A DNA stretch of 64,000 bases from Brumimicrobium oceani (GTDB lineage: Bacteria; Bacteroidota; Bacteroidia; Flavobacteriales_D; Crocinitomicaceae): positions 97,819 through 161,818 of the forward strand of contig NZ_QFRJ01000009.1 of assembly GCF_003143775.1 (NCBI RefSeq), in the 5' to 3' direction. A model generated the notes under the pieces. The model worked only from the letters and a program-made list of their open reading frames with translations. It was not told the origin of the DNA and did not search any database. The translations under genes and the position numbers were made by a program. Below, piece after piece: positions 43,199-51,367 of this stretch (its first letter is position 1; each line of letters opens with the position of its first letter).

Positions 43199-45325
43199 TT
43201 ATTCTGCTGATTTATCATTGTTGGCAGAGTAATCCATTCTCATTACTTCACCTTCCGTACGACGGTTGAACTGGTGTAGTTTTTCGAATACCTCTTTGTT
43301 CGATGTTTTAAACTGGTTAATGTACTTTTCAGTCAATTCAACTGCGGTAAACTCTCCTTCTGGCTTGTTTGCATAATATTGGTCATTTTGTAAATAAACA
43401 ATACGTGGAGTGCTTTCCCCTTTACCCACTGGAACCAATCTTGCTGGATCAACACCTTTTTCTTTTACCAGATAGTCGATACAAGATTGTGCTCTTCTTT
43501 TTGATAGAGAAGCATTCGCCGAAGCTGAACCACGTGCATCTGAGTGAGAAACCAATCTCAATACCATTCCAGGATATTCATCTAACAATTCGTAAACATA
43601 GTTTAATGAATCTTTAGAGTTAATTTCACCCTCTTTTACTAAAAGATCTGCACGACCTAAAGCATAACGTACCTCTGGAAGAACAATTGGTGTTTTTGGC
43701 AATAGACTCATTTCAAGAATAAAGTTTTGGTCATAAGCCAATCCTATGGTTGAGAACTCTTCCACATTGTCACTTGGGTGATAACCTTCTAAAGGCAGAA
43801 CCTTAATGGAGTAATCTCTATCCTCATTGATAAAACGACTTCCATCTGGTTGTTTGTCCCAAAATATTTCACCTGAAGAATTTGTAGTTCCTTTAAATAC
43901 AATTGGTTCTACTTCATCTTCACCTTCCTCTGTTTCTTCTGGAATTTCAGTTACTTCAACAATTGCTCCATCAATTCTAGATGCTCCACCTATTTCTGCA
44001 ACAATTACTTTCAAGTCAAAAATATTTGGCGGTAACTCATAAGACCAAATGTCTGGCAACTCACGTGTACCTTTAGAGCCTTTTCTGTTTGAAGTAAAAT
44101 ATCCAAACTTCTCAGTAACCTCCGTTAAGTGATAGTCATTAGCATCAGAGTTAATTGGTGTACCCATATTTTCCGGCTTACCAAACTTCGCTGTGCCCTC
44201 TAGTTTTGGGGCTACAAATATATCCAATCCACCCAAACCTTTGTGTGCATTTGATGCGAATAACAAATCTCCATTTAGTGCGTATGTTGGGAATAACTCA
44301 TCACCGTCTGTATTAATTTCTGGACCTAAGTTAACAGGTGTTGTCCAAGTGTCTTCTCTTCTTTTGTATTCAGAATACCAAAGGTCTCTTCCTCCAAATC
44401 CACCTGGCATATCAGATGCAAAAATCAACATTGAACCATCTTCGTTTGGCAATGGATGCCCTACACTGATAGAATCTTGTAATCCTAAAACTACTTTTGA
44501 AGGAACTCCAAAACCTCTACCTTTTTTCTCGGCAGACCAAATCTGGCAACCTAGGTTCTTTTTAAATTCAGAAGGACATCTTGTAAAGTATATTGTTCTA
44601 AATCTTCCATCCATAGTTATGTGACCTTCACTAAACTCTGTATTTAAGCTATCTGCCTCAAATAATTTTGGTTCTGTCCAGTTTCCTGATCTGTCCATTT
44701 CTGCTTCCCAAATATTGAAATAACCTTCCCCTGTAATAGGATCTTTTCCTGGACTCACAGCTGCTTGGCGTGTAGAAGAAAAAGCGATTGCAGTACCTCG
44801 ACGGTTAGAAATAACAGGAGCCATCTCTAAACCTTCTGTATTAATTTTGAGTTCTGACTTAACGGTATAACGTGTACGGTTATCCTTCATCACTGCAGCA
44901 TCTTCGAGAGAAGCCAGTGCATTTAAAGCTTGCTTATCATTCGGTACTAACTCCAAAAAGCTTTCATAGTTTGTTCTGGCTTTATCGTATTCACCTTTAA
45001 TTTTGTAAGCACTTCCTAGCCTGAAATAGACATAAGGATTTTGTTTAAAATGCTTTAAATCGACAGCACGCTGATACCAGTCAATAGACTTGTCGGTATT
45101 AAAGGCTTGCGCATAAGAATATGCAGCTTTATAGGCCAATTCTGATTTTAAAGCGAGTGCTTTATCATTTTTAGGAGAAATCCGCTCATAAGCTTTAACC
45201 GCTAGCTCAGCAGCTTCATAGTATTTCCCACTTTCAAAAGCCGCATCAGCTCTGTGTACCGCAGCTGGCTGTGCAAACGCCAAAGCTGAGATGAATATTG
45301 AAATTAACAATAAATAGTTTTTCAT
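43199..45325 (-). CDS. PorE-like OmpA-family protein with TPR, PD40 and regulatory domains
   Basis: A 708-residue protein from the ATG at 45325 (MKNYLLLISIFISALAFAQ is a signal peptide). TPR-like helices span about 20-140 (AAFESGKYYEAAELAVKAYE, YFRLGSAYKIKGEYDKARTN). A PD40/WD40-type region follows (AIAFSSTRQ, LIFASDMPGGFGGRDLWYSE, DLLFASNAHKGLGGLDIFVA, GYFTSNRKG). A carboxypeptidase-regulatory-like segment comes next, then the OmpA peptidoglycan-binding domain (LVSHSDARGSASANASLSKR then VPVGKGES). This order is that of PorE (PG1058-type), a T9SS-linked periplasmic protein anchored on peptidoglycan. Assignment to PorE is by architecture. Confidence 0.8.
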   Translation of the reverse strand: MKNYLLLISIFISALAFAQPAAVHRADAAFESGKYYEAAELAVKAYERISPKNDKALALKSELAYKAAYSYAQAFNTDKSIDWYQRAVDLKHFKQNPYVYFRLGSAYKIKGEYDKARTNYESFLELVPNDKQALNALASLEDAAVMKDNRTRYTVKSELKINTEGLEMAPVISNRRGTAIAFSSTRQAAVSPGKDPITGEGYFNIWEAEMDRSGNWTEPKLFEADSLNTEFSEGHITMDGRFRTIYFTRCPSEFKKNLGCQIWSAEKKGRGFGVPSKVVLGLQDSISVGHPLPNEDGSMLIFASDMPGGFGGRDLWYSEYKRREDTWTTPVNLGPEINTDGDELFPTYALNGDLLFASNAHKGLGGLDIFVAPKLEGTAKFGKPENMGTPINSDANDYHLTEVTEKFGYFTSNRKGSKGTRELPDIWSYELPPNIFDLKVIVAEIGGASRIDGAIVEVTEIPEETEEGEDEVEPIVFKGTTNSSGEIFWDKQPDGSRFINEDRDYSIKVLPLEGYHPSDNVEEFSTIGLAYDQNFILEMSLLPKTPIVLPEVRYALGRADLLVKEGEINSKDSLNYVYELLDEYPGMVLRLVSHSDARGSASANASLSKRRAQSCIDYLVKEKGVDPARLVPVGKGESTPRIVYLQNDQYYANKPEGEFTAVELTEKYINQFKTSNKEVFEKLHQFNRRTEGEVMRMDYSANNDKSAE

Positions 45326-45585
45326 AAAAGCAATATTTAACAAGTTATTTTTCCGAAAGAAACTAATTTAAAAAATTAAACACAAGTAATACCTCTAAAT
45401 TTATGGCGTTACCTCGAATAATCTTATAAAATTAATACTTTTTAGTTATTTAATAGCCATTCTTCATAATATTTCAAAGGCCTCAACGAGAACAAGCTCA
45501 CTAGCAAGCCATTAAAATCGTAAATCGATTCACAAGAAGCAAAAACGAAGCCAGAACATTCAAAGACTTCCTATTTTGACACTTG

Positions 45586-46638
45586 TTAATTTTTATCTCG
45601 TGCAGAAAGATATACTTCCCAACGTTCTAAAACCGCAGCAAAATCGCTCGGAAGATCAGAATCAAAACGCATAAACTCTTTTGTTTTAGGATGAACGAAA
45701 CCAAGGGTTTTTGCATGAAGAGCTTGACCGGTAAGCAAGGCAAAATTATTTTGCACAAAAGATTTATACTTGGAAAAAGTAGTTCCCTTTAATACTTTAT
45801 CCCCTCCGTACTCCAAATCATTGAACAAAGTATGCCCTATGTGCTTCATGTGCGCACGAATTTGGTGTGTTCTTCCTGTTTCCAGCTTACACTCTACCAA
45901 AGTAACGTAACCAAAACGACGTAAAACTTTATAATTGGTTACTGCATGTTTACCATAATCTCCTTCAGGAAAAACAGTCATTAACTTCCTGTCTTTGATG
46001 GACCTTCCTAAATTACCCGTGATGGTTCCCTCATCTTCTATTACATCTCCCCATACCAAAGCATGATAACGTCGCTCGGTAGTGCGGTCATAAAATTGCT
46101 TTGACAAGTTGGTTAACGCATCTTCCGTTTTCGCCACAACCATAAGTCCGGTGGTGTGCTTATCTAATCGGTGAACCAAACCCGGGCGACCATAAAAGTC
46201 ATCAGACTTAGAGGGCAGCTGATCAAAATGATGTATCAAACCATTCACTAGAGTTCCAGAATAGTTTCCATATCCTGGATGCACAACCATATTAGCTTGC
46301 TTATTAATTACAATTACGGTATCGTCTTCATAAATGATATCCAATGGAATGTCTTCGGGAATTAATTCAAGCTCACGCACTGGATAAGGCATCACTATTG
46401 CAATCTCATCCTCTGGTTTAATCTTATAATTCTGTTTTACCGCCACTCCATTCACCAAAATATTGCCATTTTTCGCAGCGGTTTGAATTTTGTTTCGTGA
46501 AGTATTTGCCAAACGATCAAGTAAAAACTTATCAATTCTCAATACTTCTTGACCTTTATCGGCGGTAAATTTATGGTGTTCGTATAACTCTTCGTTTTCT
46601 GTATCTTCGATGTTATCGTTTTGATTTTCTTGCTGCAT
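45586..46638 (-). CDS. rluD: RluD-type 23S rRNA pseudouridine synthase
   Basis: A 350-residue enzyme. An S4 RNA-binding domain lies at about 30-85 (LRIDKFLLDRLANTSRNKIQ then TAAKNGNILVNG). The catalytic motif VHRLDKHTTGL has the nucleophile Asp159. The late TGRTHQIRAHMKHIGHTLFN signature is complete. It probably modifies positions of 23S rRNA helix 69 as RluD does, although RluA/RluC specificity cannot be excluded. It is the last gene of an operon with the T9SS cargo gene (2-nt gap) and the PASTA gene. Confidence 0.88.
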   Translation of the reverse strand: MQQENQNDNIEDTENEELYEHHKFTADKGQEVLRIDKFLLDRLANTSRNKIQTAAKNGNILVNGVAVKQNYKIKPEDEIAIVMPYPVRELELIPEDIPLDIIYEDDTVIVINKQANMVVHPGYGNYSGTLVNGLIHHFDQLPSKSDDFYGRPGLVHRLDKHTTGLMVVAKTEDALTNLSKQFYDRTTERRYHALVWGDVIEDEGTITGNLGRSIKDRKLMTVFPEGDYGKHAVTNYKVLRRFGYVTLVECKLETGRTHQIRAHMKHIGHTLFNDLEYGGDKVLKGTTFSKYKSFVQNNFALLTGQALHAKTLGFVHPKTKEFMRFDSDLPSDFAAVLERWEVYLSARDKN

Positions 46639-46640
46639 CC

Positions 46641-48890
46641 TTATTGAACTACTAATTTCTTTGTTTGTATAACCTGTCCTTTTTCTAATCTATTTACAAG
46701 ATAAATTCCTTGATGAATCATAGAAATGTCTATTTGTTCTTTGCTGTTAAAGCGCTTCACAATTCTTCCGTTTAAGTCTCTCATTTCAAAAGATGTTGAA
46801 TGATTAAAATTCTCTCCTTTAATACTTAATACGCTACTTGCTGGATTTGGATACAATGTAAACTCAAAATCCGGCGTCGAAAGGGTTCTTTTTTCTAATC
46901 CCAATTGATAATCCAATTTACTAGACACTAGCGGACGCATCATTATTGACCCCTCAAAGTTTGAGTTATTCCAATTTCCTCCTCCATCAACACTCCAAAA
47001 AATCTTATCGGAATTATCGTTATTCACATCAAAACCCATATTTAATGGGGCTTCATCAATTTGCCTCATTCCAATATAATAAGTTTCCCCCACGCCAACC
47101 CTCATGGTATCTTTAAAAAAGTAAGTTCTGTACTTATTTCTTCCATAAGTATAAAAAGGTTGTCTAGGAAAGAAAAACTCATCTTCATAGATAACATTTC
47201 CTGGTTGTCCATTTTGATCATCCCACACTGTTAAGAGGAACAAATTATTCGAAACATCTAACACTGTAGGAACAAAATGAACTTGAATTGCAACCAAAGA
47301 ATCTGCTTCGTACGCATTGAATTTATACGCCAACAACCCTTGCTCTCCTGTTATACCATAGGCCTTTTCTGCAGTTCCATCATCATAGGCGTAATAATTC
47401 TTAAACACTTGCTGCCCAAAGGTGGTATCATTTATTGGATTATTTGGAAATTGTGCACTGGCTATTGCTTCATAATCGAAAATTGCCATTGTATCATTAA
47501 TTAAGGTATGGTCGTAGGCATATCCTGTTGAGAAATCGTGCTCACTTCCATAAGTTGTACGTGGCGAATAGTTAATGTTCCCACCAGAAAGAGTAGCTGC
47601 ATTTAAAGTGTAGTTACCTTCCAGAGTGCCCTCATAATATATATTTACACTCCCGTTTTGATTGTTTTCCGTTAATTCGCTTCCGTTTCTTACTGTTACA
47701 TCTACCGCACTGCTCATTTTGCCTGCAGGATTATTTCTATAATGCTTCCACGGAACACTGATGTAATCTTCGATTAAACTAGATATAGGATAAACGATAG
47801 CAAAATCTTTGAACAAGGTATCTTGATAACCAGATAGCGTTCGAACATCAACATAATCTATATGAAAATGATCCAAGGCTCCTGCTAATGCACCATAATT
47901 TGAGAATCGGAATTGAAATCCTTTCTGGAAGTAAATTGGATCTTTTACTGCAATATGAGCCACTTGAAAATCTGTGGTTTCACCAGGACCTGTTCTCCAA
48001 ACTCTTTTCCACAGTTGATCTACTGGCGAATAAAACTCAAGAAATAAAGAGTCTGAGGTTGATGACGATTCTTCAGGAACATCACCAAAACCTTCCTTTT
48101 GATATAGGAAGCTAAAATAAACAGAATCGGCAGGACTGTTGCCAGAAAGGTCTAAAGGTTTTGCGGTTAAAAGATCGGCGATTCCATTTGTGCTGGTGCT
48201 AAAATTGTAAGGATAACCAAATGCATCTAATCCATCGAAAGTAACAACACCTAGCGACCATGGATTTACGGCAAACCTATAGTTATGGTAGGCCTGATCA
48301 TCGAGCCATAACTTTTCAGGATTATTGATGGAGGCTACAAAAATCCTTGCAGAATCCTGTACATACTCAGGATTATTTACCCAAATTGTATCTTCAAGAT
48401 TTCCACTTCCATCCAGTGTATCATAAATAATATAGCCAGGAAAAGCGTAGGTTTGAATATGATTTGGAGCATAAACAGATAAATCATCAAATAAAAATCT
48501 AACCGAATCCAAATAATCATAAGTAGTTTCCTCTGTCACGGCATCATAAATTAAACGATAGGTTCTTGTGTTAGTTAAGACTGTAGAAGGTGGCAATGGC
48601 ACATTGGTATTCTCGTCCAACATTCTATAAAACAATTCTTCCGTCACATTTGGATCTGAGAATCCGGCATCGTATTGTTGAAATTTATTTCTCGAGAAAT
48701 CATCAAAAAACGGAAGTGTGAGTGTATCCGTTTTATAAATAAAAGTACTGTCAAAACTATTTTGCAAAGCTTTAGTTTCAATCTTTTCCTTGTGAAACAA
48801 ATCTGGGTTTGCAGTTAAGGGACTTAGGCCATCTTGACCCAAAACGACAGTTGCCAAAAAAGAGAATAATAAAAGTTGAATATATTTCAT
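46641..48890 (-). CDS. T9SS-secreted protein, uncharacterised
   Basis: A 749-residue protein from the ATG at 48890; an ATG at 48896 would add two residues. The signal peptide is KYIQLLLFSFLATVVLGQ. The body has beta-sandwich-like segments (VYFSFLYQKEGFGDVPEESS, DHFHIDYVDVRTLSG) of unknown type. The last ~75 residues form a T9SS type A sorting domain (FTLYPNPASSVLSIKGENFN, GIYLVNRLEKGQVIQTKKLV). It lies between the PASTA and rluD genes with gaps of 13 and 2 nt, a neighbourhood frequent in Bacteroidota. Function unknown. Confidence 0.8.
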   Translation of the reverse strand: MKYIQLLLFSFLATVVLGQDGLSPLTANPDLFHKEKIETKALQNSFDSTFIYKTDTLTLPFFDDFSRNKFQQYDAGFSDPNVTEELFYRMLDENTNVPLPPSTVLTNTRTYRLIYDAVTEETTYDYLDSVRFLFDDLSVYAPNHIQTYAFPGYIIYDTLDGSGNLEDTIWVNNPEYVQDSARIFVASINNPEKLWLDDQAYHNYRFAVNPWSLGVVTFDGLDAFGYPYNFSTSTNGIADLLTAKPLDLSGNSPADSVYFSFLYQKEGFGDVPEESSSTSDSLFLEFYSPVDQLWKRVWRTGPGETTDFQVAHIAVKDPIYFQKGFQFRFSNYGALAGALDHFHIDYVDVRTLSGYQDTLFKDFAIVYPISSLIEDYISVPWKHYRNNPAGKMSSAVDVTVRNGSELTENNQNGSVNIYYEGTLEGNYTLNAATLSGGNINYSPRTTYGSEHDFSTGYAYDHTLINDTMAIFDYEAIASAQFPNNPINDTTFGQQVFKNYYAYDDGTAEKAYGITGEQGLLAYKFNAYEADSLVAIQVHFVPTVLDVSNNLFLLTVWDDQNGQPGNVIYEDEFFFPRQPFYTYGRNKYRTYFFKDTMRVGVGETYYIGMRQIDEAPLNMGFDVNNDNSDKIFWSVDGGGNWNNSNFEGSIMMRPLVSSKLDYQLGLEKRTLSTPDFEFTLYPNPASSVLSIKGENFNHSTSFEMRDLNGRIVKRFNSKEQIDISMIHQGIYLVNRLEKGQVIQTKKLVVQ

Positions 48891-48903
48891 GAGCATTGTT
48901 TTC

Positions 48904-49710
48904 CTAATCGATTAACCCACCTTCATTTGGGGATAAAAATACAGTAATGGTAGATCCCTCAGGAATCCTGCTACTATCAGAAGCAACAGGAGTTTGACGA
49001 ATCACTCGTGCATTAAGACTATCATTTGCGGTTTCACAACCAGAATAAACAGGGTAAAGTCTTAAGCTCGAATTACCTAAGAAACGCTCCTCAGCTTCAT
49101 TTATTGTAAGTCCGTTTAGATTAGGAATATCTACCATATCTCCTTGTGTTTTTTTCCCTATCGTAAGTTCAATTACAGAATTAATCGGAATTTGTTGACC
49201 TGCAGAAATATTTTTTCCTTGATACTTTTGCGAAATAACACTTCCCTGATCTTCATTACTTGGAACGAAATTAACTCTGGTACGAAGGCCTTTGGTCATT
49301 AAAACAGCTTCTGCAAAACGATGACTCTTACTAACTACAACAGGAACCATAACTAATCGAGAACGTTTAGAAACACGCACACGTATAACGCGATCAGACT
49401 TCACCGACAAGCCAGAGGAATCTGTTGGCATGGGGTTTTGATAAATTATTGTTCCTTCAACTAAATCCGGATTATAAATAGAGTCTAAAATTTCATATTT
49501 TAAATCTCTATCGCCCAATAGCGTAGGAATGTCTTTTACATTATTATTCAACAAATTTGGAACTTCAATATTTTCGCCATGTTTCGTGTAGCCATCAAAA
49601 TAGCTGGTGCCACCCCAAATAATAAGGAACCACACAATACCAAACAATAAAACATTGATGATGAATTTTCGACTAATAATAAAATTACCAAGCTTCTTAA
49701 AGAACCCCAT
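48904..49710 (-). CDS. PASTA-domain membrane protein
   Basis: A 268-residue protein with a short cytosolic N-terminus, a transmembrane helix at about 17-37 (FIINVLLFGIVWFLIIWGGT) and three PASTA domains (about 43-110, 115-180, 185-262) shown by VPNLLNNNVKDIPTLLGDRD, VPVVVSKSHRFAEAVLMTKG and IPNLNGLTINEAEERFLGNS. There is no kinase domain, so this is not a PknB-type kinase. PASTA domains bind peptidoglycan or muropeptides in other bacteria. It is first in the operon with the T9SS cargo gene and rluD. Confidence 0.9.
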   Translation of the reverse strand: MGFFKKLGNFIISRKFIINVLLFGIVWFLIIWGGTSYFDGYTKHGENIEVPNLLNNNVKDIPTLLGDRDLKYEILDSIYNPDLVEGTIIYQNPMPTDSSGLSVKSDRVIRVRVSKRSRLVMVPVVVSKSHRFAEAVLMTKGLRTRVNFVPSNEDQGSVISQKYQGKNISAGQQIPINSVIELTIGKKTQGDMVDIPNLNGLTINEAEERFLGNSSLRLYPVYSGCETANDSLNARVIRQTPVASDSSRIPEGSTITVFLSPNEGGLID

Positions 49711-49860
49711 ACTTCAAATTGGAATAAATAATTAAACAAAACTAACTAAATTGTTTAAAACCTTTTGAGTTATTTTGGATGGAATGGTAAAAAATTAAAA
49801 AGCAGAAGGTGAAATCCCAAAAAACACCGCAAATGAAAAAAGGAAATCTCTCCTTTTAGC

Positions 49861-49900
49861 AAAAAAAGAGGATGAAAGCTAAAACTGCGCTCATCCTCCT
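49861..49900 (-). terminator. Terminator of the SGNH-PKD gene
   Basis: On the minus strand, GAGGATGA pairs with TCATCCTC and is followed by a run of seven T, 29 nt after the stop codon. Confidence 0.82.
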
Positions 49901-49928
49901 CTTCTGAAATTTAAATTATTTTCTGATG

Positions 49929-51149
49929 CTACAGAATCGTAACTCTTCTTACTTCATCCCTGTAACGCACAACATAAGTTCCCTTACTTAGCATTAATTG
50001 CTTTGCTTTTCCTTGGTAAATCTCTTTTCCTAGTAATGTATATACAGTGTAGCTTTCTTCTCCCTTGAAATCAACATTAATTTTTCCATTGGCAGAAGGG
50101 TTTGGATAAATATTGAACATTGTTATCTCTTCAGTCGAAACACTTAAACTGGTAATGTCAACATTTTGTTTTAAAGAATCTGATTGGCACTGTGCAGAAG
50201 TATGCAATGTTACTTCATAAATTCCGTTTGCCGCATAAGTGTGTACTGCGTTCTCTTGGGTTGAAGTTTGTCCATCTCCGAAATCCCAGTAATCAAAAAC
50301 TCCATCTGTTATGCTTGGTGTAAATGTAACTTGTGCAGAATTTACTGTTGTTGTGAAAGTATTATTTGTCAGATCAGGACGGTAATCAATTTGAATGGTA
50401 TCCACCAAATAAACCACATGGTCTGCAACTCCTTGCAAATAGGTTGTCTCGGTCGAATTCATTCCATTCGGTACAAAAGTATTTCCCGTAGAAATCCCAT
50501 CAAAAATGATATTATTAAAAATACAAGCCGCTAAATAAGAACCTTTGATGGTTGGGTGACTACCATCAGATGTATATAAATCATTAAATCCAACAACAGC
50601 ATTTGGGTCTTGATTTACATGAGCAAATCCAATTCCAATAGGAGACAGCATTGCTTCGGCTTGATCTGCCATATAAGTATAGGCGTTAAACAATCTTGTA
50701 TTCATCTTCTCAAAAGTGTTAATCCCAACCCATTGTGGATCTCCATTTTGTCTTCCCCAAGTTGAATAAAACAAAGGAACTGAACATTCATTATTTGAAT
50801 AAATACTGTCTACAAGAATTTCAGCATAAGGATAAACACCTGCTTGAACTTGTGCATCTGGAAAGGACGGCTTTTGACTTTGCTCTTGAATAACAACAAA
50901 ATCCCAATCTTTTGATGCGATTTTTGATAATGTCGTTGCGTTTGTTGTGTGTTGACTCAATTGCGCTCCTCCAGGAATACTCGCATCAGAAATAACAATA
51001 TTGCCATCAGCTTGCGCCATAGAGCTAATTAACGCCGGTAAATTATTTGCACTTGTGTAACTATTTCCTATAAATAGTACCTTTTTGGTAGTTTGACTAA
51101 ATCCTGTAACAGTAACTAGCAATAAAGCCAAGCCTAAAATTCTTTTCAT
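49929..51149 (-). CDS. SGNH/GDSL-type hydrolase with PKD domain and T9SS sorting domain
   Basis: A 406-residue secreted protein with a signal peptide (RILGLALLLVTVTGFSQ). The catalytic block FIGNSYT has the nucleophile Ser30. A GGAQLSQH stretch lies downstream and the SDGSHPTIKGSYLAA block supplies Asp and His, as in DUF4886-type SGNH proteins. A PKD domain follows at about 265-330 (DYWDFGDGQTSTQENAVHTY). The last ~75 residues are a T9SS type A domain (FNIYPNPSANGKINVDFKGE). It is exported and could act on surface glycans or esters. It has its own terminator at 49861-49900. Confidence 0.85.
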   Translation of the reverse strand: MKRILGLALLLVTVTGFSQTTKKVLFIGNSYTSANNLPALISSMAQADGNIVISDASIPGGAQLSQHTTNATTLSKIASKDWDFVVIQEQSQKPSFPDAQVQAGVYPYAEILVDSIYSNNECSVPLFYSTWGRQNGDPQWVGINTFEKMNTRLFNAYTYMADQAEAMLSPIGIGFAHVNQDPNAVVGFNDLYTSDGSHPTIKGSYLAACIFNNIIFDGISTGNTFVPNGMNSTETTYLQGVADHVVYLVDTIQIDYRPDLTNNTFTTTVNSAQVTFTPSITDGVFDYWDFGDGQTSTQENAVHTYAANGIYEVTLHTSAQCQSDSLKQNVDITSLSVSTEEITMFNIYPNPSANGKINVDFKGEESYTVYTLLGKEIYQGKAKQLMLSKGTYVVRYRDEVRRVTIL

Positions 51150-51295
51150 ATTTGTTTAATTTAACCCGAAAGACGCAGGGCTGATAAAGTTAGTTGCTAA
51201 GGGTTGTTTTTAATTTTTAACTTAAAATGCAGTATTATTGGATTCCTAATATTTCCAAAAACTCTTGAATTGAAAGAGTATTTCCTCATTTCGCA

Positions 51296-51333
51296 CTAAA
51301 AAAATTCAGCAAGACCCATTAAGCCTTGCTGAG
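51296..51333 (-). terminator. Terminator of the M36 protease gene
   Basis: On the minus strand, CTCAGCAAG and CTTGCTGA form a stem with an 11-nt loop and a T-rich tail, 35 nt after the stop codon. Confidence 0.75.
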
Positions 51334-51367
51334 TGTTAAAAATATGAAAAGTTTATCGAAATCATCA

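Noticed and set aside
48904..49710. PASTA gene as a Ser/Thr protein kinase
   Set aside because: Only a short N-terminus precedes the membrane helix; there is no kinase domain.
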